Assembly (NCBI GenBank): GCA_024644505.1
Contig: JAHEHQ010000089.1
Coordinates: forward strand, 1-8,870
DNA length: 8,870 nucleotides
Direction: 5' to 3'
DNA from: Gammaproteobacteria bacterium
Lineage (GTDB): Bacteria; Pseudomonadota; Gammaproteobacteria; Chromatiales; Chromatiaceae
The translations under genes and the position numbers were made by a program. The notes under the pieces are model-generated. The model saw nothing but the letters and a program-made list of their open reading frames with translations, had not been told where the DNA came from and did not search any database. Positions 7,213 to 8,870 of this stretch are shown piece after piece. Every line of letters starts with the position of its first letter. Within the stretch, counting starts at the first letter, position 1.

Positions 7213-7279
7213 AACCGTAGAGGCGCAAAGACGCAGAGTGAATTCTCACGATTCTCTGCGTCTCCGCGCCTCTGCGGTT
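7213..7279. repeat. Large imperfect inverted repeat (26-base arms) between convergent genes
   Basis: 7213-7238 pairs with 7254-7279 over 26 positions: 23 Watson-Crick pairs, one G-T pair and two A-C mismatches, around a 15-base loop. The arms carry the CGCAGAGGCGC / GACGCAGAG wording that I recall as a dispersed palindromic repeat in many proteobacterial genomes. It begins eight bases after the metY stop and lies about 60 bases from the 3' end of the convergent thioredoxin-like gene. It could therefore serve as a bidirectional terminator or RNA-stabilising hairpin, although no clean T-run follows on either strand. Confidence 0.85.
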
Positions 7280-7341
7280 CAAGTTCTTGTTAAGTTTGAA
7301 CGGAAAATGGAAAGGAATATTCTCAATGGACCAATGCGCCG

Positions 7342-7881
7342 CTACTTGGCTGCAGGGGTCGACTGGTCAGGCACGACTGCCGTGAATTGAGGGCTCCGCA
7401 GGGCAGCCAGGGTCATGGTCGCACTGTCGATGGTCTCGTTGAGCTGCTCGGTGTAGGCGTCGGGCTCGTTGTACCCGACGATCGGCGTCGCCAGGGGTTC
7501 GCCGTCATAGTCGACGAGAACCACCGTGGGGGTGGCGTAGATATCGTAGCGGCTGACGAACACCCGGCTGCGCACGCGTTCACCGTCGAAATCGGTAACT
7601 TTTCCACCGATATCGATGTTGAATTCCCTCAGCAGCACCTTTTTCGATAACTTACCGTTTTGTACGAGGGGCCGCAGTACCTGATTCTTGAGACGAACGC
7701 AGTAGGGGCAGTCGTCCGTGCTGAAAACCACCATCAGCGGCACACCGGCCTGCCTTGCCAGGGAGGCTTCTGTGGCAAAATCGTCTGTTGTGTAGATATC
7801 TTGCAGAGGCTCGGCGGCGATGGAAATACCGCCCAGGATGACTACCAGGGTGGCACCGACAAAATTGGCAAACGCTTTCAC
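7342..7881 (-). CDS. Exported thioredoxin-fold protein with CPYC motif (179 aa)
   Basis: The N-terminus MKAFANFVGATLVVILGGISIAA has a short basic start, a hydrophobic core at about 7-20 and a probable signal-peptidase site after A22 or A23, so the mature protein should be periplasmic. The thioredoxin fold is shown by PLMVVFSTDDCPYCVRLK with the redox pair C58-P-Y-C61, and by the cis-proline loop YATPTVVLVD (P118). CPYC is the dipeptide typical of glutaredoxins, but the overall sequence is closer to SoxW-like or thioredoxin_2/7-type exported thiol oxidoreductases. A probable role is thiol-disulfide exchange in the envelope; the partner is unknown. The start is GTG at 7881 with GGAG at 7894-7891, nine bases upstream. 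It lies alone on the minus strand, converging with metY and diverging from nudF. An unstructured tail (about 163-179) follows the fold. Confidence 0.9.
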   Translation of the reverse strand: MKAFANFVGATLVVILGGISIAAEPLQDIYTTDDFATEASLARQAGVPLMVVFSTDDCPYCVRLKNQVLRPLVQNGKLSKKVLLREFNIDIGGKVTDFDGERVRSRVFVSRYDIYATPTVVLVDYDGEPLATPIVGYNEPDAYTEQLNETIDSATMTLAALRSPQFTAVVPDQSTPAAK

Positions 7882-7936
7882 GACGAATATCTCCGGACTG
7901 CCTCTAACTTCGGGTAACGGCGGGCAGCGGAATAAC

Positions 7937-7964
7937 TTAAGTAATTAGCATATTCTAATATAAT
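7937..7964 (+). promoter_or_regulatory. Probable nudF promoter with embedded palindrome
   Basis: A perfect TATAAT lies at 7959-7964, with a weak -35 (TTAAGT, 7937-7942) at 16-base spacing, placing a start site near 7971, about 30 bases before the nudF ATG. Inside the spacer is the palindrome ATTAG-N6-CTAAT (7944-7959), positioned where a repressor would block polymerase. The region is strikingly AT-rich relative to its surroundings, and the leftward thioredoxin-like gene must also start transcription from about here. Confidence 0.55.
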
Positions 7965-8000
7965 ATTTGTTAAATATCCATGCTCATTGGTAACAGTTGA

Positions 8001-8615
8001 ATGTACTTTAAAGTCGAAGTTCTTAATAAAGCTACAGTTTGTGAAGGTTTTCTCAAACTGAAACGATTGAATCTGAGACATAGCCTGTTTGCGGGCGGTA
8101 TGAGTCCGGTTATCACCCGGGAACTGGTCGACAGCTACCGGGCGGCTGCGGTACTGCTTTACGATCCCCTGCTAGACAGTATAGTTTTGATCGAACAGTT
8201 CAGGATCGGCGCCATGGGGCATCCTGGCGGATGCTGGGTGCTGGAGGTTATCGGCGGCATCATCGAGGGGGATGAACCTGCGGACTCGGTGGCCCGGCGG
8301 GAGGCCATGGAAGAGGCCGGGTGTGAGGTCCTGGATCTGGTGCCCATCTGTGAATTCATGGTCAGTCCGGGATACACCACCGAACGCATCCAGCTTTTCT
8401 GTGGCCGGGTCGATGCCTCAGGTGCGGGGGGGATCCATGGCCTGGACCACGAGGGGGAGGATATCCGGGTGGAGGTACTCTCCGCTGATGAAGCAGTGGG
8501 CGAGCTCTATGGAGGCCGGATCAACTCCACCAGTTCCATCATTGCCATGCAATGGTTCGTGGCAAACCGGCAGCGCTTGAGGGAGCAGTGGGGCGCAGTG
8601 CCGCAGTACGGCTGA
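8001..8615 (+). CDS. nudF: ADP-ribose pyrophosphatase, Nudix family (NudF-type, 204 aa)
   Basis: Hydrolyses ADP-ribose to AMP and ribose 5-phosphate in the cytoplasm, using divalent metal. The complete Nudix box is present: G86 (x5) E92 (x7) R100-E101-A-M-E104-E105-A-G107-C108, with the metal-binding REAMEEAG core. Other NudF hallmarks are the N-terminal GFLKLKRLNLRHSLFAGGM, AVLLYDPLLDSIVLIEQFRIGA (dimer and adenine-site region), the SPGYTTER loop at 122-129 and GLDHEGEDIRVEVLS at 147-161. The order and length match E. coli NudF (about 209 aa). The ATG at 8001 is the natural start by homology, although its Shine-Dalgarno sequence is weak. The last residues (about 198-204, GAVPQYG) lie beyond the usual family end, and the stop codon touches the antisense transposase remnant. 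It diverges from the thioredoxin-like gene and has its own promoter. Confidence 0.94.
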   Translation: MYFKVEVLNKATVCEGFLKLKRLNLRHSLFAGGMSPVITRELVDSYRAAAVLLYDPLLDSIVLIEQFRIGAMGHPGGCWVLEVIGGIIEGDEPADSVARREAMEEAGCEVLDLVPICEFMVSPGYTTERIQLFCGRVDASGAGGIHGLDHEGEDIRVEVLSADEAVGELYGGRINSTSSIIAMQWFVANRQRLREQWGAVPQYG

Positions 8616-8798
8616 TAGTCATGCCGCTCCGGTCGCCCACAGAATTCGGTGCCACGATCAGTCAGGATGCGCAGCAAATCAACGCCTTCAGACTCCAGCA
8701 GCGGTAGTACACGATCATTGAGCAGGTCCGCAGCGGTGATCGGCGTTTTCGTGGTGTAGAGCTTGCAGGCTGCAACCTTACTACTAGGTGTCCACGAA
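8612..8798 (-). pseudogene. Fragment of an IS481/IS3-like DDE transposase (integrase core), truncated both ends
   Basis: On the minus strand an uninterrupted frame from about 8782 to 8612 reads SKVAACKLYTTKTPITAADL, then LLNDRVLPLLESEGV, LLRILTDRGTEFCGR and HDYQ. This is the middle of the rve integrase catalytic core as found in IS481/IS3-type transposases (TDRGTEYCG carries the second catalytic Asp). Just upstream, TTC GTG GAC ACC (8798-8787) would give FVDT, the expected preceding segment with the first Asp, but in a different frame. That suggests a one-base indel near 8783-8786. The helix-turn-helix N-terminus and the third catalytic residue region are missing, so it is a dead remnant. Its downstream end runs into the nudF 3' end on the other strand. 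Confidence 0.75.
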
Positions 8799-8804
8799 GA
8801 GAGC

Positions 8805-8824
8805 TGGACCCCGATAGTTGGACA
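8805..8824 (+). mobile_element. Possible left terminus of an insertion sequence (IS3-like) running off the window
   Basis: TGGACCCCGATAGTTGGACA starts exactly where transposase-remnant homology stops. It contains two TGGAC copies 11 bases apart and resembles terminal sequences I recall from IS3-family elements. A ribosome-binding site and a gene start follow within 40 bases, as expected at the upstream end of an orfA. The opposite end and target duplication lie outside the window, so this remains tentative. Confidence 0.4.
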
Positions 8825-8842
8825 GTGAGGAGGAAAGTTTAA

Positions 8843-8870
8843 GTGTCTTCTGCGAAACTATTTGTCATTA
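8843..8870 (+). CDS. Possible start of a gene cut by the window edge (putative IS orfA)
   Basis: AGGAGG (8828-8833) is followed after nine bases by GTG at 8843, opening a frame VSSAKLFVI that is still open at the window end. Only nine codons are visible, so no family can be assigned from the protein. Its position just inside the putative IS terminus suggests a transposase OrfA. A downstream ATG beyond the window could equally be the true start. Confidence 0.3.

Overview
The window reads as chromosomal DNA from a GC-rich gammaproteobacterium. The ATP sulfurylase fragment, the O-acetylhomoserine sulfhydrylase, the NudF-type Nudix hydrolase and the orphan RND pump would suit a sulfur-metabolising lineage (Chromatiales/Thiotrichales-like). 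That placement is inference from protein resemblance, not a phylogenetic result.

Left part (1-2213): the 3' end of sat runs rightward and meets a leftward pair, an AsmA-like membrane-anchored protein followed downstream by a pentapeptide-repeat protein. A heptamer tandem array with an inverted two-copy partner separates sat from the pentapeptide gene, and the array supplies that gene's stop codon. The spacer inside the pair holds an 11-codon mini-ORF with a very strong Shine-Dalgarno sequence.

Centre (2214-7205): a 315-base divergent gap contains an orphan hairpin plus T-run on the + strand. It is followed by a complete RND transporter with no adaptor or outer-membrane partner in view. metY, with its own strong Shine-Dalgarno sequence, starts 105 bases after the transporter and may be co-transcribed with it or independent.

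Right part (7206-8870): a 26-base-arm inverted repeat lies between metY and a convergent gene for an exported thioredoxin-fold CPYC protein. That gene diverges from nudF (ADP-ribose pyrophosphatase) across an AT-rich promoter region. There a small palindrome sits between a perfect TATAAT box and a weak -35. Beyond nudF is mobile debris: an antisense fragment of an IS481/IS3-like DDE transposase core that touches the nudF stop codon. It is cut by what looks like the end of another insertion sequence, with a possible gene start running off the edge.

How the genes work together: sat and metY both belong to sulfur chemistry (sulfate/APS interconversion; sulfide into homocysteine), but they are more than 5 kb apart with unrelated genes between and are not one operon. 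I see no convincing undescribed multi-gene system. The points worth a second look are the repeats, the regulatory layout and the mobile junction at the right edge.
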